From positions 248,001 to 312,000 of the forward strand of contig MU839848.1 of the NCBI GenBank assembly GCA_030411725.1: a stretch of DNA of 64,000 nucleotides. Direction: 5' to 3'. Source of the stretch: Echria macrotheca. Its lineage: Eukaryota > Ascomycota > Sordariomycetes > Sordariales > Schizotheciaceae. This document shows positions 24,301 through 34,700 of this stretch, one piece after another (positions within the stretch are counted from its first letter, which is position 1; every line of letters starts with the position of its first letter). A model generated the notes under the pieces. That model was not told where the DNA came from, ran no database searches, and saw only the letters and a list, made by a program, of their open reading frames with translations. The translations under genes and the position numbers were made by a program.

Positions 24301-27300
24301 CGAGCTCGCCAAGTATAAGGAACAGTTTCTGGCAGGGCCTGTTGCGTTTCCCGTCCATGGCCCCAGCCCGCCACTTGTCCCGCCACTTAGCAAGCCTTCA
24401 TCCCTTGGCGGGTCTTTATCTGTCACCAAGCCTTCATCCGCTACCAAACCGCTGATAAGAAGTGGCAGGAGGATTAGCGGCTTGTGGGAGAGGATGGTGG
24501 AGGCCGCAAGGACGCGCGCCGCGCCCGGGAAGCGGCTTAGAGAGTTCCAAGAGCTCAGCCAGCAGCACCCGTCTAGTTCGGTATCGGTGACGTCCCAGTC
24601 CGAAGCCGGCCTGAAAGCGTTGATAGATCAGGCCACGAATGAACCGGTAACAGGGGAGCGTCTGAAGCACCTCGTGGAGCAGGCGCGCGTTATACTTGGC
24701 CCTGATAGCAGCGTGCTCGGCAGGATGTTTGGCATGTTTCAGGACGCTCTCCGGATCCACGAACAGGAGAAGCAGGATCTGCTCGACCAAGCCGAGCAGC
24801 ACCAGGACTTGCTACGTCGCCTGGAGAAGCGCCGGGAGCAGTACCTGGCGGAAGCGGAGCGCATCAGGGCCGAGCAAGAGGAGCTCACCAGGCTGGAACA
24901 GGAGAGGCTGCAGGAGAAGCAAGCCGCGTTCGACCGGATCAGACACATGGTCTCGAAGAGTTCGGAGTACGATATACAGCGGCTTGTCGAGCTGCAGAAG
25001 AAAGCTGACGAACGCGCGAGAGAGAGTGAGGTACTCCAGGGCGAGCTGTCAAAGATGGTGACGGAGACCAGTAACCGAGTCGACAAGGACAAGAAACGCC
25101 GCGCCGATCTGGACAGGGATAGGGAGAGGCTCAAGGAAGAAGAGGCCAGGATCCGAAGGGAGATCGCAGCCGACGAGGCCTGGCTCGAGGAGCGGGAGAG
25201 TAACCAGCGACAACTACTCCTCACGCAGAGAAAGCAACAGGAACAGGAGCTCAAGGACCGCCGGGAGGCGCTCGACCGGGAGGCGGCCGCGCTGGCGGAG
25301 GATGTGGTAAATTTGGCTCGGCTGAAGATGATGATGCAGGACGAGAAGAAAAAGGCGCGGAAAGACCTCGCGGAACAGCGCGAGAAGATTCGCAAGGAGT
25401 TCGTGGCCTATAAGCGGCGCCAGGAAGAACTGAAGGCCCAATACAAGCAGGCCGCTAGCGAGGCCCAGGAGGCACGCGTCGCGCTCGAGCGCAAGCTAAT
25501 GAACTTGAAGAAACTGTTTGCCGAACGCGAAGAGGAGCTCAAGAAGAGCCATCAGCAGGTCGAAGACGAGATGGCAGCGTGCCAGAGGCTCGGGCTCTTG
25601 GCCGAGGCCAGGCTCGTGCAGCTCGAACAGGAGGCGGAGCAGATGCGAGCTATCTTCAACCACGAGATCGAAAAGACCAAGATGCGTGCCGACCAGAACG
25701 TCACCACCATCTTGCTCGAGATGCAGATGGCGAAGAACCGGCCCCGGAACGAGTCCGAGATCTGCTTCTGCTCGCTTTTACGCGCCCTGTTCCCCCGCGT
25801 ATATCGTGCCGTCCTCAGGGACGGCACCTGCCACGGGCCCCGTCCCGGTCAGGACCCGCCGCTCAAAAGCCCCGGAGACTCCGGTGGCCGGCCCAGCACC
25901 CCCAGCCCCAGCACCGGGCCCAGGACTGAACCCAGAACCGGTTCCCAACAGCCCTCAACCCACACTTCCAGTGCGACGAGACCGGCCGAGGGTGGCAACT
26001 GGGGAACGGACATGCGCGGCGATCTGCCGGTTCCTGAAGGGGTGGACACGGCATACGCCACCTGGGACAGCCCGCCGAAACAGGGCCAAAGACGGCTGAG
26101 CCAGGATGAGCAGAGGGCAGCGGATGACGAGAGGGCCGCCCGTGAGCGCGAAGCGATGCGTTCAAATTTCTTCGGCTCCATGTCGGAGGCGTCTGGGGGC
26201 CCGGGACAAGGAGGCGGAGGCGGCCTAGGCGGACGCGGCTTGGGATCAGCCGACGAAAGGACGCCGGAAGGGTACAGGACGAGCCAGGACGTAGCCCCGG
26301 GGCCTCGAGAGGCCGAGAGCTCGAGCTCGACTGGTCGAGGCAAACCGGGCCTCGGTTCGCCCCAGCGCCGGTACATCAGCTCGGAGCAGCTGGCTCATAC
26401 CGGTCCGGCCCGGACTCGGCGCATCGAGTTCCCCGAGCCTGAGGCACTGTCACCCGGCGCCATGTCACAATTCTCGGCACCGTCGGTAATGCGGCGTGTC
26501 CCCTCGAAGCCTGAGGAGGATATGCCCGCCGGGAGCGGGGGGGAGCGTCGAGTAAGCTTTGGGGGGCAACAGAGCGTGGAGCGCGAAGACAGTCCGGCCA
26601 ACGTGCCGCCGGAAGTGCGTGAGGCTATCGAGAGGGCGAGAAGGGCGGCAGACTACGCGTCAGAACCGCCGCCGATGATCTACTCGGAACCAGTCTATGC
26701 GGAACCAGCTCCCGCAGAACCAACTCCCCCCCGACGGCCGCCCAGCAGCTACGTCAGCTTTGGTGCTTTCAGCAGCACCTTTCACACCAGAAGTGTCGGC
26801 GAAGGACCAGTTGGCGGTGGTGGCGGGCCATGGAAGCCGCCGTATCCGCACGGGATTCCCGAGGAGCCGGCGGCTGGGTCGAGCAGGGCCACGAGATCGT
26901 CCAAGGCCACGGCCACGGGATCATCCAAGGGCGCAACCTCAACGGGGGCCAATTTCGGCACGCCGCAGACAGCAAATGTGAGCTCAAATCAGCAGACGCC
27001 TGCGCCGGAAACCCCCTCTGCCCCTGCACCTAGTACCCCTCGGCCGGCTCCGGCGCCGGCGTCTGCCGCCCCGCCCAGCCCGGTGCTGCCGCCGGCGGAC
27101 GCGGGACCGTGCTGGTGCTGCACGCCGGGCGGCCACGGCCACGGCCACGGCATCATCGCGGCCGACAGCTGGCCGTGGTGGTACGTGTGCCAGGTGCTCA
27201 CGGCGGGCATCTGGCTGGTGCTGCTGATGCTGAAGCAGTTCGCCAACATGCAGCAGCTGTTCCTCTGGCTCACGGCGCTCGCCGTCTCGCCCCCGCGGTA

Positions 27301-27760
27301 TTTGGTCGGAGTAACCTGGTGGGTTTTGAGACTGCTGTACCGCGCCGCGTGGCGACGCGCCCCGGTCTGGGCGCAGACACGGCTCAAGGCGCCGCCGGAT
27401 ACCAGGGAGTCGCCCCCGGCGTTCTGGCCTGCCTACCGCCGGCCGTCGGCCGCGCTGATTCTTGGTGTGCTCACGACGGCGATGGTGGTGTTTACCTTTC
27501 TGGCCGGCGAGGCGGTGCGCCGCGAGCGCAACATCTGGAGGGCGCATAACTCGTGGCATTGGGCGTATGCGCGCAACCAGGGCTGGGTGCCTAGGCATCC
27601 GAGCTTGGTGCCGTTCGAGGCGGACTATAAGCTTGCGGTTGAGCCGCTTTTGGACAGGATTGTTGATGTTGTGCATATGTTTATGTTTGTTGGGGGGTAT
27701 GGGCAGCCGGATCGGCCGGGGGAGAGGTTTGTGAAGTGGTTGTTGATGGAGCAGGTGTGA
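21383..27760 (+). CDS. Giant coiled-coil protein with C-terminal membrane anchor
   Basis: Intronless, 2,125 residues from the ATG at 21383 (MFPVVPHGSNDD); in-frame codons upstream are non-ATG. Function not recognised. Order: a basic lysine run (~residues 32-41); a Glu/Pro/Gln-rich disordered region with hexapeptide repeats (~80-125); more acidic linker; a compact segment at about 400-480 (HYFTVLSLPKFMDEYGYDPG, DQPWRGMIAVVDP). A very long Gln/Glu/Lys/Arg/Leu coiled coil runs from about 490 to 1460, broken by a Pro/Ser hinge near 995-1030. A Pro/Gly/Ser-rich linker follows to about 1910, then a CWCCTPGGHGHGHG motif. Three hydrophobic stretches come near 1933-1950, 1956-1987 and 2022-2045, and a ~80-residue C-terminal tail ends the protein. 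The plan resembles golgins, organelle tethers or nuclear-envelope linkers by architecture only; no PPPX KASH terminus is present. The coding call is firm. Confidence 0.85.
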   Translation: MFPVVPHGSNDDPAGRPPDKPRDRSASRNRKGKKKKKSKSAKAAQEEQESQQAGPSREGEQTREDEKGPQGEEEQKPGEEEKPAEPEKPLEQEKPVEEEKPVEQEGPVEPENPVEQEEPVEQEKAGEDPNPEEKTSEDKQSGQDNEPEQEPPRGPQGAESQQSQEIEQSQQGQEAAETSPEGNPTSDLPEEKHEPAGTEPQPKLTIVGPRRPVSTENLGARGEGVPEQPRTPAESTVPASLEPDSMTVEVSISGPAHLEPDPTEVEASGSGAPPDSGRRRVLEYKPIRRRRRFDAQRDAGDRIRARDSPRQRVSESPELGTDDRGGSQERRLDDIVGFRGWQDNSGSDDDEEQRDERRFAQLEGMGRREPDNIESMFDDIPMTDDEEDDDRTMTHSTADAENTALTYVEGSKHYFTVLSLPKFMDEYGYDPGDEEYDDQWAGYRYLISDQPWRGMIAVVDPRFTLRRAIRSYIGTRAIKVFFRLVRCANYSMLNQLELTRALLDAHKQIRISQKQQRDIHNIGERMLNQNWYSQGLGRYQNVDQINSLLEDHDALEAEVFELREKVEAYEKAERAAARAAQLAESRRRRLEPLESSSRSPVIEPEAPNVRAMRMPEDHPQLVEREKQLEKARTENAEMYEDMMKLQKERDEFKTKYQQAVEESKERGRVIESIQVETALLAEQLTAKARPVDVPLDIKDKIRGMSDALVFMEAENEQLEKNNKQLDRKNQQLEQHVTAQDREIQRLASRVVTLKEEQEKQEAANLELQQENLALRKAMTPEQSATLEQEMEAMQAKNQQQLAQSLVDDVASLDSQAQDVSAVEEGTIFVDEGETYLVRKPKPEKRTSQVEKLNVGPDMPAAVREILEAIRIARMPPEKVNESWIKILLEHLMAIRSATDEVMRERDARDKRIDELEAAIGKLKAGQPAELPPPLPDKAELKRAAEADRNTIARLKQIIKDLRLQQLRDEQKLAELAKYKEQFLAGPVAFPVHGPSPPLVPPLSKPSSLGGSLSVTKPSSATKPLIRSGRRISGLWERMVEAARTRAAPGKRLREFQELSQQHPSSSVSVTSQSEAGLKALIDQATNEPVTGERLKHLVEQARVILGPDSSVLGRMFGMFQDALRIHEQEKQDLLDQAEQHQDLLRRLEKRREQYLAEAERIRAEQEELTRLEQERLQEKQAAFDRIRHMVSKSSEYDIQRLVELQKKADERARESEVLQGELSKMVTETSNRVDKDKKRRADLDRDRERLKEEEARIRREIAADEAWLEERESNQRQLLLTQRKQQEQELKDRREALDREAAALAEDVVNLARLKMMMQDEKKKARKDLAEQREKIRKEFVAYKRRQEELKAQYKQAASEAQEARVALERKLMNLKKLFAEREEELKKSHQQVEDEMAACQRLGLLAEARLVQLEQEAEQMRAIFNHEIEKTKMRADQNVTTILLEMQMAKNRPRNESEICFCSLLRALFPRVYRAVLRDGTCHGPRPGQDPPLKSPGDSGGRPSTPSPSTGPRTEPRTGSQQPSTHTSSATRPAEGGNWGTDMRGDLPVPEGVDTAYATWDSPPKQGQRRLSQDEQRAADDERAAREREAMRSNFFGSMSEASGGPGQGGGGGLGGRGLGSADERTPEGYRTSQDVAPGPREAESSSSTGRGKPGLGSPQRRYISSEQLAHTGPARTRRIEFPEPEALSPGAMSQFSAPSVMRRVPSKPEEDMPAGSGGERRVSFGGQQSVEREDSPANVPPEVREAIERARRAADYASEPPPMIYSEPVYAEPAPAEPTPPRRPPSSYVSFGAFSSTFHTRSVGEGPVGGGGGPWKPPYPHGIPEEPAAGSSRATRSSKATATGSSKGATSTGANFGTPQTANVSSNQQTPAPETPSAPAPSTPRPAPAPASAAPPSPVLPPADAGPCWCCTPGGHGHGHGIIAADSWPWWYVCQVLTAGIWLVLLMLKQFANMQQLFLWLTALAVSPPRYLVGVTWWVLRLLYRAAWRRAPVWAQTRLKAPPDTRESPPAFWPAYRRPSAALILGVLTTAMVVFTFLAGEAVRRERNIWRAHNSWHWAYARNQGWVPRHPSLVPFEADYKLAVEPLLDRIVDVVHMFMFVGGYGQPDRPGERFVKWLLMEQV
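21624..21755 (+). repeat. Hexapeptide KPVEQE-type repeat
   Basis: About seven 18-bp units encode variants of KPVEQE (KPAEPE, KPLEQE, KPVEEE, GPVEPE, NPVEQE, EPVEQE) near the N-terminus of the giant coiled-coil protein. A Lys/Glu/Pro-rich low-complexity spacer, likely to vary in copy number. Confidence 0.8.
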
Positions 27761-28763
27761 TTTTGTTGTTGGGGGTTGTTTCCGGTGGGTCGGTGTATCA
27801 AGGTTTCCTGGGTATTTACTGTTTACAGGTTGTTGTGGTATTTACTGTTTTCCTATCGGTTAGGTTGCGTGTATTATGCGGTTGATATTTAATACAAACA
27901 TTTTCTTACTTGGTTGATTATGCCTACTCCATTTGCTCGGCGAGGTTCACTTGGATGCCAAATGTTGAGATGAAAGATGAAGGGAGTGTGTGTTGCCTAG
28001 TTGGGGAACCAAGTCTTCAACTTCAACCCCAGCCGGAACATCTGAGGCACGGGATGTGTATCTCCAATCAATCCAAAAACCATCAAGTTACCTCAAATCT
28101 ATCAGCTCCAAATCATTTTGTTTGGTAGTTGTGTGAATAATGAAAGTCACACTCTGGAGTATAAACCTAAACGACGACATCTTCTCCTTCCCCCTGTCCC
28201 CCTTAATGGCCACCAGCTGCTATGCCCGTCATCTCTACCTATTTATTGCCACATATATATCCTCACCCTCACCCTCACCCTCAACCTTGACGGCATCGTG
28301 CGTTTCTTTAGGGGCAGTTTACAAGACGCGCGTGGGGTAAATATATGGCGCAGATTTCGACTTTCGACACGGTCATGGTGTTCCTCTTGACGAGAGATAA
28401 CACTAGGAGTGAGGAGGGACGAGGTCAAGCCTCCTGATACTGGGCCGGCCGGCGCGGTTGGGAGAGGTCCATGTCAATTTTGAGGCAGATGTAGAGTTGT
28501 CGAGGTAAATACCAGTTTTGCTTCGAGAGGGTGATGGTAATGGAATTCTAGAAAAGTTTGTATTTCTTCCACCATCAGCAGGGTATGGAACCATCATCAC
28601 AGCCATAATGACGAGCTCAAAGCAAAAAACATTTCATTCGTGTTCGTAACTACCAAGTAACCGTAATCGTCCGCCTAGAAAAAGAATAATATCAAACTCC
28701 CTCCGTCCCTAGGCCACACCCTATCAAACCAAAAGCAAACAGGTACCAAACCCCCAATCACTA
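27761..28763. other. Convergent intergenic region with a short TCACCC repeat
   Basis: About 1 kb between convergent genes. T/G-rich 3' UTR sequence (27761-27900) follows the coiled-coil gene. A short TCACCC array lies at about 28260-28290, and the right part is AT-rich. No gene or RNA recognised. Confidence 0.55.
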
Positions 28764-31095
28764 CTAATCCCTACCCTCACGCAGCTCCTCAAAAGACCCA
28801 GCCATAGGCGCATAAGTCTCAACGGGAGCAAGCGGCAGCAGCGACGTGGCACCCTCATACCAGTAATGCGTCTGAACCGCGCAGCTCAGACCGCCCGCCC
28901 AGCCGCGATTGCCTCCGTTCTCTCCGGCAGCAGGTTGTCCGGTCGGGAGACGGAGCTGGCCAAAGCGCAGGCTCAGCGAGCAGACGCCGTTGGTGCAGTC
29001 CTCGCCCTCGCCATAAGTTACGTCGCCGCCTGGACCGCCAAGTCTACCGCCGGGACGGCCTCCGATGACACGGGTGGTGGTGAGGACGACCTCTTTGGTC
29101 TCGGTGACCGAGACGACCGACCCGGCTGCAGTGAGGGTCGCAACGAGGACAGTGGGCGTGGTGATGGTGTCGGTGACGGTCAGGGCGGCGACTGTCTCCG
29201 TCTCGGTAGACGCGGGAAGCTGCGTCGTGTAGGTCGTCTGCGAGACGCTCGTCACGTCGACCGTCACCGTCACACCCGATTGCACTTCGATGAGTTCGGA
29301 CGTGACCGTGACGTTTTGCGTGACGGTCGCGAGAACTGAGCTCGTCACGACCGAGGTGACTGAGCTCGTTACGACTGAGGTAACCACTTCCGGGTATTAG
29401 CTTATCGCAGGATGCCTACAAGAGTGGAATAGAGTTACCTTGTCCGTTCGTGGGCGTGCAAGTGTACCGAGGGGGCGGCGTGGCCAGGGAGGTCGCGGAG
29501 TAGTCATCGTATGCACCCCGTTCGGCGACCCCGGGAATGTTAACTCTATAGACGACAGTCCTACCGTTACCGCCGCACGCAACCGATGGGGCGCCGCCGC
29601 AGGCGACGTTGCAGGACGCGAAGCTGTTGTCACGGCTGATCAGGCCGCCGAACTCGGCGATTCCGGCGAACAGGGCCAGAGCGCAATAGCATTGACTGGC
29701 AAGTGTTAGTAACTAGATAAAATCTAGCCATGGGAAACTGATGTCCTCATACTTTCCGTTGGACATGCCAAAATATGTATATGCGCTGCACGCATTGGCA
29801 CACTTCTCGAGCGTGTTGACATTATCGCCAATCACTGTTTGTAGGACGGTGAGAACCCCGTTAACAATTCCGGCCAGGCCTTGTGCCGGGCCATTGTAGC
29901 ATCCGTAAAGATAGAACTGGTTGCCGACAGTTGTGTTCACCGTCGGGGGTCGGATCAGGGCCGGCTTGTCTCCGGTGGCTGGGTTCAGGGGCCTCGAGCC
30001 GGCCGGGGGCACTTCCAGCTGACTGGTCTTGCCTTGTCCTGTAAGCTCCCTCGGTATGTTGTAGCAGCCGTAAACCTTCTCAAATCCGGTCGCCTTGAAG
30101 CCGGGGATCGGTGGCGTATAGCACCCCTGGAGTTCCGGGTTGATGTAGACAGGATAGTTTCCATTCGTTCCGCAGCATCGATTGTTGGCCCCATTGGCAG
30201 TGATAGAGACGGAGACGTTACAAGTTCCAAGAGCAGTGGTGCAGTCGAGAGAGCACTGTCCTGGCGTCTGCAGGCTCTCAGGAACCTGGCGGTAGTCTCC
30301 ATCACGAAACGCCGTTCCGCATTTGCAGTTGACACGGCCGGTATAGGTAGTATCAGCATTCTGCCTGAGATTTTTGTTAGCACCCCCTTCCAAAAGTCCC
30401 AAACACTGCGGGAATACTCACCGTGGCTCGGCGGCCACCAGCGGGTAGCCGAAACCGGCACAGACCTGGAAGCACTGGTCGACGGTATCATAGCCGTCGC
30501 CAGACACGCGTGAGTCCTGGAATGCGAATTGGTAGGTCTTGTAGCAGCCGAGATAACGGTATGAGCTTGCCAGCGCGGCGTTCGGGACCGGCTGAATGAC
30601 ACTATCGTCCGCAAAACTGAGGTCGACGTAGACTTGGGCAGCGGTCCGACCACCGCATGTCTGCGAGCTGTCTCCGTTACAGGCAGTATCGCAGCCGCTA
30701 AACAGCGCAGCCACCGGGCCTCCAGCCGAGACGGTAGGGAACTGCATACCGCAGTGGCATCGATTGTCCTGAACCGCAGAGTACTTGAACCCGTTGCCGC
30801 GGCAGGCCCGAGCACACGAGAGAGGTGTCATGGTATTGTCGTAATCACTGCCGGGGTTCCAACCCAGGAAAGCCTGGTCGTCTGAGCCGGGGTAGTACGC
30901 TCGAGGTTCGAACTGGAAGAGCACATTGTTGTCGAGGCCCGAATAGCAGCCGACATAGGCGAAGCCCTCGAGGCCATTGGTAGTACAGACTGCAAGCTCG
31001 GCATCGACGGAGCCAAAGATAGACTGCGAGTTGACAAGACCGACAAGCCCAGTCACGGCCACTAAGGCCCGACCGGCTGACACCGAAGAGCGCAT
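28764..31095 (-). CDS. Secreted protein with three WSC domains
   Basis: Exons 31095-30422, 30364-29753, 29695-29439 and 29386-28764, with introns of 57, 57 and 52 nt, give 721 residues. A signal peptide is evident (hydrophobic core VAVTGLVGLVNS, cleavage near residue 23). Three Cys-rich WSC carbohydrate-binding modules follow: about 48-145 (YVGCYSG ... TCGG), about 178-320 (YLGCYKT ... CCGTNG, spanning intron 1) and about 370-485 (LYGCYNG ... ACGGNG, spanning intron 2). After the WSC block comes a Val/Thr/Ser-rich, probably O-glycosylated stretch (VVTSVVTSSVTS), a Gly-rich loop and a short tail with two Cys. No transmembrane helix or obvious GPI signal is seen, unlike WSC stress sensors, so a secreted or wall-bound lectin-like role is more likely. 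Ligand unknown. Confidence 0.88.
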
Positions 31096-31717
31096 GTTGG
31101 CGCCGTATGAGTAAGGAACGTGGGAAACAGAGAAATAATCGACCGTGAGCTGTCGGAGAACTCTGGGGATGGCATGATCACACAGCCCGGGCAGACTCTC
31201 TTGTATTTGAGGAGACCTACTGATCTCCCATCACCAGTCGAGCATCGTATTCTCCCTAGAGTGATTCAGCTGAGACACCACAAAATTCTTATGGAATGGA
31301 CTCGCCTATCCCCAGCCAAATCTTCTGACCCTTCGTTTTGTCTTGCTCGGGATTGCGAACGCTCTCCCTGGACTCAGAATCAAGTCGATCAATTCAGTTC
31401 TACGACGCGTCGAGGATCAGGACGAGGCGTGATGGCAAACAGGGACGCTGTGCTGTCCCTTGGTAAAGAATGATCCCTCTCCATAGTATTTCATAACTCT
31501 TAGCCCACATACAAAGCGCCGTCATCGCGGGCGCCTCCGCCAGCCCAGATACCCCAAACCCCAGCCGCCGCCATCCGTAGCAATGTCGATCCAAAACAGT
31601 GAGTGTTATAGCTATAGTCAATGAAATCAAGCCAACCCCGACGCCATTCGAGATGCCCAAGCACACAGAAATGAGGACATTCCCCATGACCTTGGCTAAT
31701 TCCTCCTGCCCAAGACC
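31096..31717. other. Intergenic between two minus-strand genes
   Basis: 622 bp that should hold the promoter of the WSC gene (right to left from 31096) and the 3' UTR of the Rab GAP. I see no ORF worth calling and no RNA gene. Confidence 0.5.
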
Positions 31718-34700
31718 TCAGCCGGCAAATTCGACACCAACCACTTTGCCAGTCCCACCGCCATTCCCACCATTGCTCCCTGGATTGCTGCCCTGCCCTG
31801 TCCCAGACGCGCTGAGGTTGAGATTCACGTCGCTTGCCTCAGCATCCGCGCCTGCGAGCAGGTCACGGTCTGAGCTCCGCACACTGCGACGCTCCGCGTC
31901 TCCGCGATATGCCGCAGTCTTGTCCGCTCCAGCCATCCCGCCGTCATCCTCCTCCTCTTCATCATCTTCATCATTGGTTCGCTGACCAGGAAGCGCGTTT
32001 CTCTCCAGCTCCTTTTGCGCCTCTTCCATCCTGCGGCGGACCTCTTGCGCCACACGCATGCCATCTGTGACAATATTGTCCAGTACACCACGCAGCCCAC
32101 GCCCGCCCGCCGGGCCGGGCGCTCCACTGAACGCTGCCCCGACAGCGCGGCCCGCGCCTAGGCCCAGATTAGAGAATGTCGTCAACGAGGAAGAAGGAGT
32201 AGCAGATGAGGACCCCAGTCCCTCGATGATATGGAACGAAGCGGGGAAGGACGACTCGAAGAATTGCTCAAGAAGCTCATCTGCCAGAACCACCATGCGG
32301 AACGTTGGTAGTGTGATATGAAGCGGGTTGGAAGGGTCCAGAGCGACGTTTGCCTTTTCCGACTGAGCCTTGGACACCCGGCGTCGGTCCGAGGGTTCGT
32401 TGGAGGCGGCTGTGCTCAACGACTCAAGCCGGCTCGAAGGTGGCTTGGTGGTAGACTTTTGCGCTCCCCTCGGGCTACCGGGAGGAGAGTCCATAGCTAA
32501 TAAATCCTCATCGTCGTCATCATCGTCGCCGATGGCAAAAGCGTCTGGATTGGCGAGCTCGTCGTAGCCTGCTCCGCTTGTCTGTTTCTCCGCACCCGCG
32601 GCTTGGTTGTTGGGATGATCCGGATCGGCATACTCAAAACACCTTCGTATGAAAGCGCTGACGCTGCCAAGGAATCTCTCATTAATCGACTGTCCCGGCA
32701 CGTCATTTGGCGCACCCTCGCCTACCGGACTCAGGGCAAGTGTCGAGTTGGACGGACTAAGAGTTCCCTCAAGCCCACGGCGCGACAGGAAGAGGAGCGC
32801 TTCCGACATGCGCAATATGCCTTCACGGTCCACCTTGCCATCTCCGTCGTCATCGTGGAGCTCGAAGAAATAACTTATAGCCCCCATAATGTCCCGCTTC
32901 CCCTTGATACGGGCAAGACCGGAGACCACATTCTGGAGCGTGAGGGCTGCGCTGGAGCTCACATCCCACTTGACAAACAGCCTCCGCAGAAACTCGTGGT
33001 CTGCGGGCTCGGGACCGCCGCCCCAGGGAGACAGGGCAGCATCCGACCTACGGTTTACGCTGCCATAGAATCCCCGCTCGGAGTCCGGGAATGTCTCCCG
33101 TCTAGGTGTGGCGGGTGCATCCGAGATAGCCCACTTGGCCATGCCTGCGAGGAATTCCCGGAATGCATCGTAGTCCATCAAGCTGGTGCTTGGACCAAGG
33201 CCGACTCGTCCCTTTTCAACGCCATGGTCGTGATTGTTTCCCATATCGCCGAGCCTCGGTCGCGACTTGGATCGCCGAGCCTGCTCCTGCTTTATGATAA
33301 TATCTCGCTGTTGCCTCTCGTATAGGACCCCGTAAAATCTGTCGTACAGAGCCCCGAGCTCCTCGGTGCTGAGTAGCTTGCTATCGGGGCCGAGATTTCT
33401 GATGGCGGTTCGTTTGGCAAAGCTTTCGATATTGCTAAGGACGGAATCTTTGTTCTTCAGGCGTAACTCTGTGATACTGCTGTGTGTGATCCCGGAGAAC
33501 TCTTTGAACGCCACGACCATGAGCTCCTGGAAACGAGTCACTGCTCGTAGTTTCGGGTTTTCCGACTTCGGATGAGCCGACTCGTCCAAGCGAGCAAAGT
33601 AGGACTTGAGGACTGAAATAAAGGCGCCGTCATCCGCCGCGTCGAGAAGTTCCTCGCCGTTTATCCTCAGGATGGCAAGGCCCACTTGGAAGAGCACCTT
33701 GGGTCCCTCCACAAAAAAGACGTCCAATACCCTGAAGGCAAATACCAGGGGCATCGAGTTGATATATAGGGATAGAAACCAGGGGAGCGACACCACTGAG
33801 AGCTGAACATCGCTCTTGACGAGATGGTCCCAGAGAATAGGCATCGTCTTCTCGACCAGCGATTCAAAGACTTTCTGGTCCAGCAGGGTTCCGTACATGG
33901 TGGTAGAATAGTATCCAGGCACCAGCCTATCGCACAAGGCCGACAATAGGAAGAAAGCTTGTGCCTCTGACATGTAAATGAGCAGGGCCGCCACGACGAT
34001 GTTCATGGCCTGGCAGTAGCCGACATCGGTGTTGACCCAACTGTAGGCTGTGAGGACCCTTCGAAGCCGGCCAATGCCCTCTTCACTCTGGAAGCCGGGG
34101 TATTCTGGAAGACTGCGGTTCAGGTCCTTCTCGATCTCGTCAATCGCTAGAGACTCTTGGCCGGAGAATTTGGCGAGGGTTTCAGCGAAGAGCGTCGGAT
34201 GCTCAAGCCTCAAGTAGATGGAGCCCGACGTGAGCTCCCACATCTCGCCTCTTAATCGGTTTGGTAAGCCGACTCTGATAAGCTTGTGGAATGTCGGTTG
34301 ACGAATGAGTGTCATGTTCCGGCCGTTATCCCTCAGGTATTCGGCCCAAAGGCGCATCTTCGCTCGGTCTCGAAGCTTCTTGGGGTCTCCGGGGTAGCGG
34401 AAGATCATGCCGAGCCCGGCATCCGGAGGGCTCGCGTTCTTCTTGTCATCCGGCCGGAGTAGATATTCCGAGTAGCATTCGCCCACGACCTTACGAAGCT
34501 TCCCAACGTTCCCCACGGCAGCGCGCAACCCCTTTTTGAGCCCATCGCAGAAACGTTCGCAAGCCGGCCGCGGCCCGGCGAGCTGGAGTGTTATCCGCTG
34601 CTCCCTGAGATCCTTCTTATCCTTGGCGCCATCTTTATCCTTGGCCTGGTCCTGGCCGATGCCGTTCCAGGTGGTGATGGCGAGGGCGAACTGCAGGCAG

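Noticed and set aside
23569..24447. Antisense ORFs across the coiled-coil gene (also 24739-25395)
   Set aside because: Ser/Cys/Ala-rich complements of Glu/Lys/Arg-rich heptads; expected from codon composition.
28260..28290. TCACCC array considered as telomere-like sequence
   Set aside because: Fungal telomere units are normally TTAGGG/CCCTAA; this short interrupted array differs and lies in a 3' intergenic region.
30895..30915. GGTTCGAA resembling a tRNA T-arm
   Set aside because: It lies inside a WSC exon and no cloverleaf can be drawn around it. I found no tRNA in the window, although a covariance search could still reveal an intron-containing one.
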